Positions 45,469 through 54,606 of a stretch of DNA of 64,000 bases are shown piece after piece. The position numbers and the translations under genes were made by a program. The notes beneath the pieces are model-generated. The model had not been told where the DNA came from. It did not search any database and saw only the letters and a list, made by a program, of their open reading frames with translations. Position 1 is the first letter of the stretch; each line of letters opens with the position of its first letter. Origin of the DNA: an uncultured bacterium (GTDB lineage Bacteria; Hydrogenedentota; Hydrogenedentia; Hydrogenedentales; Hydrogenedentaceae); the NCBI GenBank assembly GCA_937124615.1, contig CAKZKR010000113.1:1-64000 (forward strand), read 5' to 3'.

Positions 45469-46416
45469 TTAGTTTTCAAGAGGTGTTATGGTCACTGTTG
45501 TCATATATCCATTGTGGTCACTCAATCTTATAGACTTTCCCGAGGGACCCATTCCTTCCTGAAGTTCTATTGTTTCTAATACTTCAAATTTATAAAGTGG
45601 ACTTTTTCTCGCGTAAATATGGTCAATACTTGATTCTATGTTCATAATTCGAACGAGATTTGAAATGATTACCAAACTATCGTGTGCGTTTTCACCTCTT
45701 CGTGTATTTAAATCACCTACCAGGATGACAGGGAATTCTGTCCAGCAGGAGGTATTAATAAATTCTGCCAGTTCCTTTGCTTGTGCTTCCTTGACGGTCC
45801 TATAACGAGGATTGCCATAACCGGCTTGCAGATGCGTATTGTAGAAGTCCAAAAAACCGATTTCGGGAATTTCAATCCGAGCCAATCCCGAACCTTTGCC
45901 GGCCCACCAGTCGCCTTCCCAAAAACGATACCAATCCCCTGTAACCCTATATCGATAAAAAAAATATTCACGGATGGGGAAGGCACTCATTGTGAATTTT
46001 CCACTTCCGACCAAACCACTGGGGTAGTATTGATGATATTTCAATCGGCTTTTAGTGGTTAATTCTTTAATGAGGATGTCCCGGTCCTTTTGGATAAACG
46101 ATTCTTGAAAACCAACGATATCGGGGTCTAATTCTGCTAATTTTCGGGCTATGGCATACATTCGTTCGGGACGGTTTCTGCCGACGACCCAGGTATCTTG
46201 AATATTATAGGTTACAATTTTTAATGTAACAGGTTTTGCAAGAGGTTTGCGTTCTACGGATTTATAAATGCTTTGAGTGAAATCATAGGGCATGGGATTA
46301 TAATGTGCACTGTAATGTGCAAGTGATAGGAAAGTAACAACAGGGAATAAAATGGGGGCTAAAATAAAGAAACTCCAGCATAATAATTTCCACTTTCTTC
46401 CTGTTATTTCTACCAT
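45469..46416 (-). CDS. Membrane-anchored endonuclease/exonuclease/phosphatase family protein
   Basis: 315 residues with an N-terminal hydrophobic helix (LLCWSFFILAPILFPVVTFL) and an EEP (DNase I-like) domain. Seen: VTYNIQDTW, DIVGFQESFI with the metal-binding Glu, FYNTHLQAGYG, LVGDLNTRRG, SIDHIYAR and the closing LSDHNGYMTTV His. Family members cleave phosphodiesters of nucleic acids, phosphoinositides or sphingomyelin. The substrate is unknown; the anchor places it in the envelope. AGGAGG precedes the ATG. It lies 11 bases after the GlcD-GlcF gene. Confidence 0.87.
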   Translation of the reverse strand: MVEITGRKWKLLCWSFFILAPILFPVVTFLSLAHYSAHYNPMPYDFTQSIYKSVERKPLAKPVTLKIVTYNIQDTWVVGRNRPERMYAIARKLAELDPDIVGFQESFIQKDRDILIKELTTKSRLKYHQYYPSGLVGSGKFTMSAFPIREYFFYRYRVTGDWYRFWEGDWWAGKGSGLARIEIPEIGFLDFYNTHLQAGYGNPRYRTVKEAQAKELAEFINTSCWTEFPVILVGDLNTRRGENAHDSLVIISNLVRIMNIESSIDHIYARKSPLYKFEVLETIELQEGMGPSGKSIRLSDHNGYMTTVTITPLEN

Positions 46417-46427
46417 AACAACTCCTC

Positions 46428-49256
46428 CTACTTGATGGATTGTGCGATTACTTGTATAAAATGTTCTGCTTTACGGTTTGTGGTATATGAAATCTGTTGC
46501 CTGCAACTGGTTCCGGACGCGACAATCTTTGTATTTTTTCCAAGTGTTTCTATTAATTGCTTTAAATGTTTTCCCACTTCCATTGACAAAGCATAAGTAT
46601 CCTTCATTATTCCGTAAGCCCCGGCCATTCCACAACAGGAGGAGGGTAAAACTCGAATTTGTGCCTGTGGAATAAATGAAAGAACTTTCTCTGTAAGCAT
46701 ACTTCCACGAGTTGCTTTTGTATGGCAGTGAGTATGTATCGCAATTTCCGTATTAGTATTTTCTTTAAAAGGTAGAATCGTAGGATTGTCTTCCAACAGG
46801 GCTAATAAAAACTCTTCTAAAAGCAAAGATTTTTCCGCAACATTTTCGGCTGAATCTATTTTTAATTCCTTATAATCTTCGTAAAACATAGTAAAACATG
46901 AAGGCTCTAAAAAAAGGATAGGTTCTTCTCTCGTTTTTAAGAGATTTAGGTTTCGCTCGCCTTTTTCTCTCGCACTTTCTAGGTTTCCCACACTAAATGC
47001 AGGTCGTCCACAACAACTTCGATCTGGAAGTATCTCTACTTGAAATCCTGCGTTGTTTAGCACTTTGACAGCATCTTTCCCAATTTCGGGTTCATGGTAG
47101 CGTGTAAAACAGTCATCCCAAAGAATAACAGTGCCACGCCTTCCATTATTTGTTTTCCAACCGTTATAGGTTTTGTAAAACCAGCGGTGAAATGGTTCGT
47201 GAGTATATAAGGGCAAGGGTCTCTCTTTAATTATTCCAGAGAATCGCTCTAAAATACTCCGCAACCACTTGTTTTTAAGACTAAAATTTGCCAGTGATGG
47301 TGTCATACTTGCAAGTTTACCAATTGTATCTATATGGCTTAATAAGAATTTTGCTAATTTGGGAAGGTATTTTGTGTCCAAAGCATGTAGTAATTCTGCT
47401 TTTAAGAGGGACATGTTGACATTTGAGGGGCATTCCACCGTGCAGGCACGACATGCAAGACAATATTTTAATGCCTGTATAAGTTCTGTAGAGTACAATA
47501 CATCCGGGTTATTGGCGGACTCATCTATTACATGGCGGATAATATTAGCTCTACCTCGTGTCGATAGGAGTTCCTCTCTACTGGCTATAAAAGTAGGGCA
47601 CATGGTAGGTGTTTCCTTTCGACAGGCTCCGCATCCATTACACTGTTCTAAATTTGCAATAAATGAGTCATCTTTTGCCGAAAAGGCTAAACAGGGTTCA
47701 AAAGGAAGAGATAAATTTTTCCATCGTAAATTTGTATCAAAACGGAAGCGTGATAAATCTGTTATTTTCCCGGGATTCATCAAATAATGTGGGTCGAAAA
47801 ATTGCTTTATTCGGGTCATGAGATTAAAGAGATTTTCTCCAATTTGTTCCTTAACAAATTCTGAATGAGCCATACCCACACCGTGCTCGCCTGTGAAAGT
47901 CCCACGATATTTCCGAACAAGTGCAAAAACCTCTTCAGCAAGTTTGCGGAATTTTTTGATATCTGTTTGTTTATGCAGGTCCAGCACGGGACGAACATGG
48001 AGAAGTCCCGCTGACGCATGCCCATAGAAAGAAACCTGCACTCCGTAACGGTTCATAATTTCGGATAATTCCTGGACATACAGATTTAATTCTGTGGGTC
48101 GAACTGCAGTATCTTCAATGCCCGTTGCAGGTTTGGCGGACCCTTTCATCCCTGTAAGCAAGGATAATCCCGCCTTACGAAATTCCCAGAGCATATTGCG
48201 TTGCGATACATCTTTACAATACAGCGAATTACTCCCTAATTTTAGTTTCAATATTTCCTCAATCAGTTCGGCGGACGGGTCAAAAAATTCCACGAAAAGT
48301 AAAGACTTATATTTAGATTCATCCAATCCCAGTAGACAACGAACAGGCTCAAAATTGCGTTGTCCACGAGTTTGATTAAAGAGGATGTCATCAATATGTT
48401 CGATGCTGGCAGGCCGGAAATTCATCAAAGGGACAACAGCATTCATAGCGTCTTCAATCGTATCAAACATGAATACAAACAAAACTCGTTGTCCGGGAAT
48501 AGGAACAAGATTAAGTTTGGCTCGAGTAATAACTCCCAGTGTCCCTTCACTCCCACCCAGTAGAGGAACAGGACAAGGGAAAAGTTTGCAATAGCGGTCT
48601 AAGGCATATCCTGGCCAGCGTTTTTTTATATCATTATGAAAAGAGGTTTGTATTTCTTGAATATGTGGTTTTACCAGTTCTGATATAAATTCAAATGGTT
48701 TCCATGTATCAGACATATTTCTATCTAAAATCCGTATTTCCCCTTCAGAAGTAATCATCTCGACAGCGAGGATATGGTCTATTGTAATGCCATAATCATG
48801 GACAAAGGCGCCGGATGAATTATTCGCAATCATTCCTCCAATTGTTGCCCGAGAACTTGTTGCTACATCCGGTCCGAACATTATCCCGTGCTTCTTTACC
48901 GCTTCATTCAGATTGTCCAATACTGTACCTGCTTCCACCCATACCGAATTTTCTTCTAAATTGGGTTTTGAGATACTACACATATACCGAGAAAGGTCTA
49001 TAATCAAACCTTCACCAAGAGCCCCACCGCTTAAACCCGAGCCAGCACCTCTCGGAATTATTGGCACGCCCTCATTCGCACATAGAGTTACAATTCGTTG
49101 AATTTCATCTGTATTTTTGGGGAATGCTATACCCGCAGGAATAAGTTCGTATATAGAAGCGTCTGTGGTGTAGAGCCAACGAGATAGACGGTCTGTTCGT
49201 ATATCCAAAGAAGGGTTCGTTTGGGCCATCCTTTCAAGGCTCTTGTTCCAATCCAT
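46428..49256 (-). CDS. GlcD-GlcF fusion: FAD-linked oxidoreductase with Fe-S and CCG domains
   Basis: 942 residues joining two subunits often encoded apart. The N-terminal part is a PCMH-type FAD domain (PIIPRGAGSGLSGGALGEGL, GGMIANNSSGA, LLGGSEGTLGVI) with a C-terminal FAD-oxidase domain (TGEHGVGMAH). The C-terminal part has two 4Fe-4S motifs (CNGCGACRKETPTMCP and CLACRACTVECP) and two CCG motifs (DRSCCGRPAFSVG, PSSCCGMAGAYG) as in GlcF/heterodisulfide-reductase subunits. By family it oxidises D-lactate, glycolate or another 2-hydroxyacid and passes electrons to the membrane chain. Its ATG overlaps the ispH stop region, with GGAGG inside the ispH end, so the two are coupled. Confidence 0.92.
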   Translation of the reverse strand: MDWNKSLERMAQTNPSLDIRTDRLSRWLYTTDASIYELIPAGIAFPKNTDEIQRIVTLCANEGVPIIPRGAGSGLSGGALGEGLIIDLSRYMCSISKPNLEENSVWVEAGTVLDNLNEAVKKHGIMFGPDVATSSRATIGGMIANNSSGAFVHDYGITIDHILAVEMITSEGEIRILDRNMSDTWKPFEFISELVKPHIQEIQTSFHNDIKKRWPGYALDRYCKLFPCPVPLLGGSEGTLGVITRAKLNLVPIPGQRVLFVFMFDTIEDAMNAVVPLMNFRPASIEHIDDILFNQTRGQRNFEPVRCLLGLDESKYKSLLFVEFFDPSAELIEEILKLKLGSNSLYCKDVSQRNMLWEFRKAGLSLLTGMKGSAKPATGIEDTAVRPTELNLYVQELSEIMNRYGVQVSFYGHASAGLLHVRPVLDLHKQTDIKKFRKLAEEVFALVRKYRGTFTGEHGVGMAHSEFVKEQIGENLFNLMTRIKQFFDPHYLMNPGKITDLSRFRFDTNLRWKNLSLPFEPCLAFSAKDDSFIANLEQCNGCGACRKETPTMCPTFIASREELLSTRGRANIIRHVIDESANNPDVLYSTELIQALKYCLACRACTVECPSNVNMSLLKAELLHALDTKYLPKLAKFLLSHIDTIGKLASMTPSLANFSLKNKWLRSILERFSGIIKERPLPLYTHEPFHRWFYKTYNGWKTNNGRRGTVILWDDCFTRYHEPEIGKDAVKVLNNAGFQVEILPDRSCCGRPAFSVGNLESAREKGERNLNLLKTREEPILFLEPSCFTMFYEDYKELKIDSAENVAEKSLLLEEFLLALLEDNPTILPFKENTNTEIAIHTHCHTKATRGSMLTEKVLSFIPQAQIRVLPSSCCGMAGAYGIMKDTYALSMEVGKHLKQLIETLGKNTKIVASGTSCRQQISYTTNRKAEHFIQVIAQSIK

Positions 49257-50213
49257 TCATAAACCTCCAAAATTATGCAGAAATGAGTCCTTCCCTTTGA
49301 TTTCAGGGGGAATTTCAAAGTGAACATTCTCTGAGGCTACACAAACTTCTTCAACGGTGCAAGGCTCAATAGAGCATAAAAATTTTACAACACCCTGAAC
49401 ATGTTCCTCAGGAACAGAGGCCCCGGATGTAATTAAAACCGTTTTTACTCCTTCCAGCCAGGTCGCTTGAATTTCGGTCGCATCCAGAACCAAATAAGTC
49501 TTCTTACCTATTCTCTTCGCTATATCTGCAAGCCGTCGACTATTGGCACTTTCCGCATCTCCAACTACAATCACAATATCCGCTTTTTCCGCTAAAGAAA
49601 GCACCGCCTTCTGCCGATTGGTCGTAGCATAACAAATATTCCCCTTCGAGGGAGACCTCAAAGAAGGAAAACGCTCATATAAAATCTTTACAATACTTTC
49701 ATAATCTTCAATACTTAGCGTTGTTTGCGTAATATAAGCAAGTTGCTCTGTTGGTGGAATTTCAATTGACCGAGCCTCCTCAATATTCTGAACCAAAAAA
49801 ACCTTCCCTTTTGCCCAACCCATTGTGCCTATCGTTTCATCATGTCCCGCATCTCCGATAAGAATAAGAGTGTAATCCTGCTCCGTATATTTCTTCGCAG
49901 AACGATGAACTCTTTCCACCAAAGGGCAAGTTGCATCAATCACTTTCAAATTTCTTTTTTTTGCTTTTTCCCATTGTTCCGGTCCCACACCATGAGCACT
50001 GAACAATAAAATGGAATTCTGAGGCACATCATCTATATCCCGAACAAACACAGCACCCTGCTCACATAGCGATTTCACCACATGCTTATTGTGAACAATA
50101 TGATTTAATACATAGACAGGTTTTCCAAACAATTCAAGTGCTCGTTTAACACACTGAATGGCTCGTTCAACGCCGGCACAAAACCCACGAGGCTTGGCTA
50201 ATATTAAATGCAT
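49257..50213 (-). CDS. ispH: 4-hydroxy-3-methylbut-2-enyl diphosphate reductase
   Basis: About 318 residues. IspH makes IPP and DMAPP in the last step of the MEP pathway with a 4Fe-4S cluster. The three cluster Cys are in GFCAGVERAI, DATCPLVERVH and ICYATTNRQ; the catalytic Glu/Thr region is LAYITQTTLS, and GDAESANSRRL is also seen. The ATG at 50213 gives the conserved N terminus MHLILAKPRGFCAG; the frame opens at 50255. It is translationally coupled to the GlcD-GlcF gene downstream. Confidence 0.95.
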   Translation of the reverse strand: MHLILAKPRGFCAGVERAIQCVKRALELFGKPVYVLNHIVHNKHVVKSLCEQGAVFVRDIDDVPQNSILLFSAHGVGPEQWEKAKKRNLKVIDATCPLVERVHRSAKKYTEQDYTLILIGDAGHDETIGTMGWAKGKVFLVQNIEEARSIEIPPTEQLAYITQTTLSIEDYESIVKILYERFPSLRSPSKGNICYATTNRQKAVLSLAEKADIVIVVGDAESANSRRLADIAKRIGKKTYLVLDATEIQATWLEGVKTVLITSGASVPEEHVQGVVKFLCSIEPCTVEEVCVASENVHFEIPPEIKGKDSFLHNFGGL

Positions 50214-50371
50214 ACTAAAAACCTTGTTTCGAAGATTTAATTTAAACAATCGCAAGTATTATAAATATTCTCTTCCCATGATTTCTTAATCAAAGAACTT
50301 CTATTTACAAGCATTGTTTCTAAAAAAACTATTTATAATATAGAAAAAGTAATATAAGAAGGAACCCGTAT

Positions 50372-51478
50372 ATGAAAAGAAGAAATTTTATATTTTTGTT
50401 TTTTAGTTTAATACTCTGCGTAGTTGTTTTGTTTCTTTTAGCGTGGAGGGTACAGAAAACCCCACCTGATTTCAATCTTGCCTACGGTGAACAGAGGATA
50501 CCAATAGAGCGGTCTTTAGAGAAAACAGGCGAGACTATCTCTGTTTATTTTACATCTCCGGGTAAGGGAGAGAATGATGAGCCTGAGATTGTATCACATT
50601 TGACATACTTCCTGAACAGTGCAAGAAAAAATATCTATGGGGCCTTGTATGACCTTGATTATGAGTCGGTTGCGGAATTGCTTGTTCAAAAGTTTAAACA
50701 AGGGGTTGATGTAAAACTTGTGATTGAGCGGGATCATAGTCAGCGGGTATCCGTTTTAAAGTGTAGAGAAGCAGGCATACCTATAGTAGAAGATAACAAC
50801 TCTGCTCTTATGCATAATAAATTCTTTGTGGTCGATGGTTCTTGGGTGTGGACAGGTTCAACAAATATTACATATAACTGTCTTTTTTTGAATAACAACA
50901 ATAGCGTTTTAATTCAATCTTCCCGACTTTCAGAAAATTATCTTTGTGAATTTGAAGAAATGTTTGTTAACCGCCAATATGGAATGAAATCTCCACGAAA
51001 TACAAAGTATATGGAGATTAAGTGTGGCAATACGACAGTTGTATCCAATCTGTTTTCCCCTGAAGATAGGGTAGAACAAAGGGTAATAAAGGAGATAGGA
51101 AAAACAAAAAAGTCGGTTCGATTCATGGCATTTTCATTTACCTCTGAACTCATAGCGAATGAATTGGTTCAAGCGAGTAGAAAGGGAGCAATTGTTCAAG
51201 GAGTTTTTGAAAAAAGGAATGCAGGTAATACCGCATCCCGAGATGAATACTTAAAACATTTTGGAATAGATGTTCGCTGGGATAGTAATCCTAAAACAAT
51301 GCATCATAAGGTCATGATTTTAGATGAGGAGGTTGTAATAACGGGAAGTTATAACTTTACAGGGTCTGCGGAGAAGCGGAATGATGAAAATGTTATAATT
51401 ATTTGCGATGCTGAAATTGCTCGTGAATACACAAGCGAGTTTTATCGTATATTTGAAATAAGTATCCCTGTCCGATAG
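50372..51478 (+). CDS. Exported phospholipase D-family protein with two HKD motifs
   Basis: 368 residues with an N-terminal membrane helix (FIFLFFSLILCVVVLFLLAW). Two PLD active-site motifs are complete: H-x-K-x4-D in MHNKFFVVDGSWVWTGSTN and in MHHKVMILDEEVVITGSYNF. Both lobes sit in one chain, as in bacterial cardiolipin synthases, PLD nucleases and related phosphodiesterases. The short length and anchor favour an envelope-located PLD-like nuclease or lipid hydrolase; the substrate is not clear. AAGGAA lies about 9 bases upstream of the ATG and a TATAAT at 50334-50339 may be the -10 box. Confidence 0.85.
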   Translation: MKRRNFIFLFFSLILCVVVLFLLAWRVQKTPPDFNLAYGEQRIPIERSLEKTGETISVYFTSPGKGENDEPEIVSHLTYFLNSARKNIYGALYDLDYESVAELLVQKFKQGVDVKLVIERDHSQRVSVLKCREAGIPIVEDNNSALMHNKFFVVDGSWVWTGSTNITYNCLFLNNNNSVLIQSSRLSENYLCEFEEMFVNRQYGMKSPRNTKYMEIKCGNTTVVSNLFSPEDRVEQRVIKEIGKTKKSVRFMAFSFTSELIANELVQASRKGAIVQGVFEKRNAGNTASRDEYLKHFGIDVRWDSNPKTMHHKVMILDEEVVITGSYNFTGSAEKRNDENVIIICDAEIAREYTSEFYRIFEISIPVR

Positions 51479-51540
51479 ATAATTAAGAAATATTTTTTGT
51501 CTGGGATTTTATATTGGAATCTATATAGAAAGGGAAAGTT

Positions 51541-52383
51541 GTGAACATTCATCCGACCGCAATTGTTCATCCAACGGCGGAATTAGGGAAGGATATAGTA
51601 ATTGAGCCGTATGCGATTATTGAGCCGAATGTTGTAATTGGGGATAATTCTATTATTGGTCCTTATTGTGTTATCGGTTCTGGTACGATAATGGGAAAAA
51701 ACAATCGTTGTTTTGCTGGGGCACAAATTGGAATTGTTCCCCAGGATTTGAAACATGTAAAAGGACGGTATGGCAAAACAATGATTGGAGACAAAAACAC
51801 TTTTCGCGAATTTGTAACGATAAGTTCGAGCACGGTATACGCGGAAGATGAGGAAGAAAAAGCCACTATTATTGGTAATGATTGTCTTTTTATGGCTTGC
51901 ACGCATGTTGCCCATGACTGCCATGTGGGAAATCGTGTGATAATGGCAAATAACTCTGCTCTTGCAGGGCATGTTACTGTGGAGAATTTTGCTTCCATTG
52001 GGGGATTGAGTGGAATCCACCAGTTTTGTACTGTAGGACAATATTCCTTTGTAGGGGCTATGTCCCGCGTCGGGAAAGATGTCCTTCCTTATATGATTAC
52101 AGAAGGTTATCCTGCGCAATGTTTCGGTCCCAATGTAATAGGTTTACAGCGGGCTGGTTTTAGTGCCGAAGCCATTAGTAGGATTCGGCAGATGTATCGT
52201 TTGCTTTACCGTTCCAGTTTGAATACACAACAGGCAGTAGAGGCTATATTGGAACAAGTTAAGGATAGTCCCGAACGGCAGGTTATCCTTGACTTTATTA
52301 AGAATTCGAAACGGGGTCTATCCAAAGGTCCTTTATCTCCCAAAGAGGCTCAAATAAATCCAATTAGCGATGAATTGGTCTAA
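51541..52383 (+). CDS. lpxA: Acyl-ACP-UDP-N-acetylglucosamine O-acyltransferase
   Basis: 280 residues. LpxA adds the first acyl chain to UDP-GlcNAc in lipid A synthesis. The left-handed beta-helix hexapeptides are clear (IHPTAIVHPTAELG, NVVIGDNSIIGPYCVIG), the catalytic His lies in THVAHDCHVG, and IHQFCTVGQYSFVGAMS, PAQCFGPNVIGLQRAGFS and the helical tail are conserved. GTG start with AAAGGGAAAG upstream. The dehydrogenase and lpxB follow, a layout known from species that build amide-linked lipid A. Confidence 0.94.
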   Translation: MNIHPTAIVHPTAELGKDIVIEPYAIIEPNVVIGDNSIIGPYCVIGSGTIMGKNNRCFAGAQIGIVPQDLKHVKGRYGKTMIGDKNTFREFVTISSSTVYAEDEEEKATIIGNDCLFMACTHVAHDCHVGNRVIMANNSALAGHVTVENFASIGGLSGIHQFCTVGQYSFVGAMSRVGKDVLPYMITEGYPAQCFGPNVIGLQRAGFSAEAISRIRQMYRLLYRSSLNTQQAVEAILEQVKDSPERQVILDFIKNSKRGLSKGPLSPKEAQINPISDELV

Positions 52384-52457
52384 ATGTATATCGTTGTATG
52401 ATAGAATATTTTGGGGATGTTAAAAATACAAAGCAAGTTTAATCTGGAAAAGAAGAA

Positions 52458-53423
52458 ATGAAAGAGAAAAATAGTAAATTACGCACGGGGGTTATCGGCT
52501 TTGGATATTTAGGTTTCCATCATACTCGGATTTATTCAGGACTTGATGATATAGATTTTGTAGGTATTGTTGATATTTCTGAGGAACGAAGAGAGAAGGC
52601 AAAGAATAACTTTCAGGTGCCTGTATTTTCATCCATTGAGGTATTATTAAAAGAAGGGGTAGATATTGTTTCTGTTGTTACACCGACATCTACACACGCG
52701 GAAGTTACAATCCCATTCCTTGAAGCGGGGGTCCATGTTTTAGTAGAAAAACCCATTTCTACAACGATAGAAGAAGGGAAAAGAATGGTTGAGGCTGCTA
52801 AAAAGAACGGATGTATTCTGCAGGTGGGGCATGTGGAACGATTTAATGGTGCTGTTCGTGCTTTATTTAATTTGATTGGCAATACGCGGTTTATAGAATG
52901 CCATCGTTTAAGTCCGTTTCCCGGGAGGGGCACAGATGTTAGTGTTGTTCATGATTTAATGATACATGATATTGATATTATTTTGAGCCTTACTCGCAGT
53001 TCTGTAGAATCAATGGATGCGGTAGGTGTTGCTGTCTTTTCGGATTCCGAAGATATTGCGAATGTTCGTCTCCGTTTTCAGTCGGGGTGTGTTGCTAACC
53101 TGACCGCGAGCCGTGTGTCAATGGACCGAATGCGAAAGATACGAATATTTTCAGACCGTGAATATGTTTCGACCGATTATAGTTCTCAAAGTTTGCTTGT
53201 ATATCGCAAGAAGGAGGGAACAATTCCGCCTAACGGCAATCCGATGGAATTTATTGAAATTACACCCATTCAAATTTCTAATGAAGAGCCCCTGCTGGCA
53301 GAGATAAAGGCATTTGTTTCTGCTGTCCGTAATGGAACCTCTCCCGAAGTTTCGGGTGAAGATGGATTAAGGGCCTTAGAACTTTCCTGTCAAATTATTG
53401 AACAAATTCGGAGTAACAAGTGA
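52458..53423 (+). CDS. Gfo/Idh/MocA-type sugar nucleotide dehydrogenase (GnnA-like candidate)
   Basis: 321 residues with an N-terminal Rossmann fold (TGVIGFGYLGFHHTRIYSGL), the active-site EKPIS motif and a C-terminal alpha/beta domain (HDLMIHDIDIILSLT). The family oxidises sugars with NAD(P). Its position between lpxA and lpxB matches GnnA of Acidithiobacillus ferrooxidans and Leptospira, which oxidises the 3-OH of UDP-GlcNAc so that GnnB can install an amine. An aminotransferase of the right family lies at 59041. The assignment is by context and not proven. Its end overlaps lpxB by 4 bases. Confidence 0.88.
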   Translation: MKEKNSKLRTGVIGFGYLGFHHTRIYSGLDDIDFVGIVDISEERREKAKNNFQVPVFSSIEVLLKEGVDIVSVVTPTSTHAEVTIPFLEAGVHVLVEKPISTTIEEGKRMVEAAKKNGCILQVGHVERFNGAVRALFNLIGNTRFIECHRLSPFPGRGTDVSVVHDLMIHDIDIILSLTRSSVESMDAVGVAVFSDSEDIANVRLRFQSGCVANLTASRVSMDRMRKIRIFSDREYVSTDYSSQSLLVYRKKEGTIPPNGNPMEFIEITPIQISNEEPLLAEIKAFVSAVRNGTSPEVSGEDGLRALELSCQIIEQIRSNK

Positions 53424-54553
53424 ATACGATTTTCTGGGTAGTTGGTGACCCATCAGCCGATTTACATTGTGCGAGGATTATACGGGAACTACGGCAATTA
53501 GCCCCTGATGTTAAGCATATCGGTTTGGGTGGCTGTAATATGGAAAAAGAAGGTTTTGTATTACTCCACGATCTATGTTCGGAGGCCTTCATGGGATTTG
53601 TTGAGGTCGTCCGACATCTGGGTGATATAAAGAAATTAATACAAAACACAATAAACTGGATTAAAGAGAACAATCCCAAAGGAGTTGTCCTTGTAGATTA
53701 TCCGGGCTTTAACTTGCATATTGCTCCCATGATAAAAGAATTAAATATCCCAATTATATATTATATTAGTCCACAGGTTTGGGCATGGAAAAAGAATAGA
53801 GTAAAAAAGATAGCCCAATGGGTCCAGAAGGTGCTTGTAATTTTCCCTTTTGAAGTGCCGATTTACGAACAAGAAGGGGTCGAATGTGTATATGTCGGAC
53901 ATCCATTACTGGATAAAATTCCCGGAATGAGGACCGAATGTAATTATACCCCCCCCTATATAATTGGCTTGTTACCGGGTAGCAGACCTCAGGAAATAAG
54001 AAGAAATTTTCCCGTTATGTTAGAAACTGCGAAACAGTTTTTGAATACATATCCACAAACACAATTTGTTGTACCTGCCTTTAACAAGAATTGTGTAGAA
54101 CACATTAAAAATATTGCTGGCGACTTTCCCATAGAAATCTATGAAGGAGGAATTGAAAAAGTATTACAACAAGCCCATGTAGGTATTGTTGCTTCAGGAA
54201 CCGCAACTCTCGAGTCCGCTCTTTATGGGATGCCATTTATTCTCATATATCGGACCCATCTTTTAACTTATTATATCGCTCGATTTCTGGTGAATGTCCC
54301 ATACATAGGCATTGTAAACATTTTAATGGACCAACAGGTAGTTCCGGAACTCATCCAAGGAAAGGCCATCCCATCAAATATGTATTCCCTGTTAGTTCAT
54401 ATGATTCAGAATTCGACTTTGAGAGAGAAAATGGTATATGATTTTAAACAACTAAGGGAAAAATTAGGTTCCCCCGGAGCAGGGAAACGGACAGCAATTG
54501 AAATTTTAAGAACTTTGGGTATAAATCCGTCGGAAGAATCTCTCTTGAACTGA
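53420..54553 (+). CDS. lpxB: Lipid A disaccharide synthase
   Basis: 377 residues of the LpxB GT19 family, which joins UDP-diacylglucosamine and lipid X. Seen: WVVGDPSADLHCARIIREL, LGGCNMEKEGF, FMGFVEVVRHL, VLVDYPGFNLHIA, YYISPQVWAWKKNRVKKI, PFEVPIYEQEGVECVYVGHP, LLPGSRPQEIRRNFPVM and ASGTATLESALYGMPFI. GTG start overlapping the dehydrogenase stop (GTGA type), so the two are coupled. Confidence 0.95.
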   Translation: MNTIFWVVGDPSADLHCARIIRELRQLAPDVKHIGLGGCNMEKEGFVLLHDLCSEAFMGFVEVVRHLGDIKKLIQNTINWIKENNPKGVVLVDYPGFNLHIAPMIKELNIPIIYYISPQVWAWKKNRVKKIAQWVQKVLVIFPFEVPIYEQEGVECVYVGHPLLDKIPGMRTECNYTPPYIIGLLPGSRPQEIRRNFPVMLETAKQFLNTYPQTQFVVPAFNKNCVEHIKNIAGDFPIEIYEGGIEKVLQQAHVGIVASGTATLESALYGMPFILIYRTHLLTYYIARFLVNVPYIGIVNILMDQQVVPELIQGKAIPSNMYSLLVHMIQNSTLREKMVYDFKQLREKLGSPGAGKRTAIEILRTLGINPSEESLLN

Positions 54554-54606
54554 GTTGTCATGGATAAAGAGAGATATTCAATATGTCAGTATAAAAAGGC
54601 ATTTTA

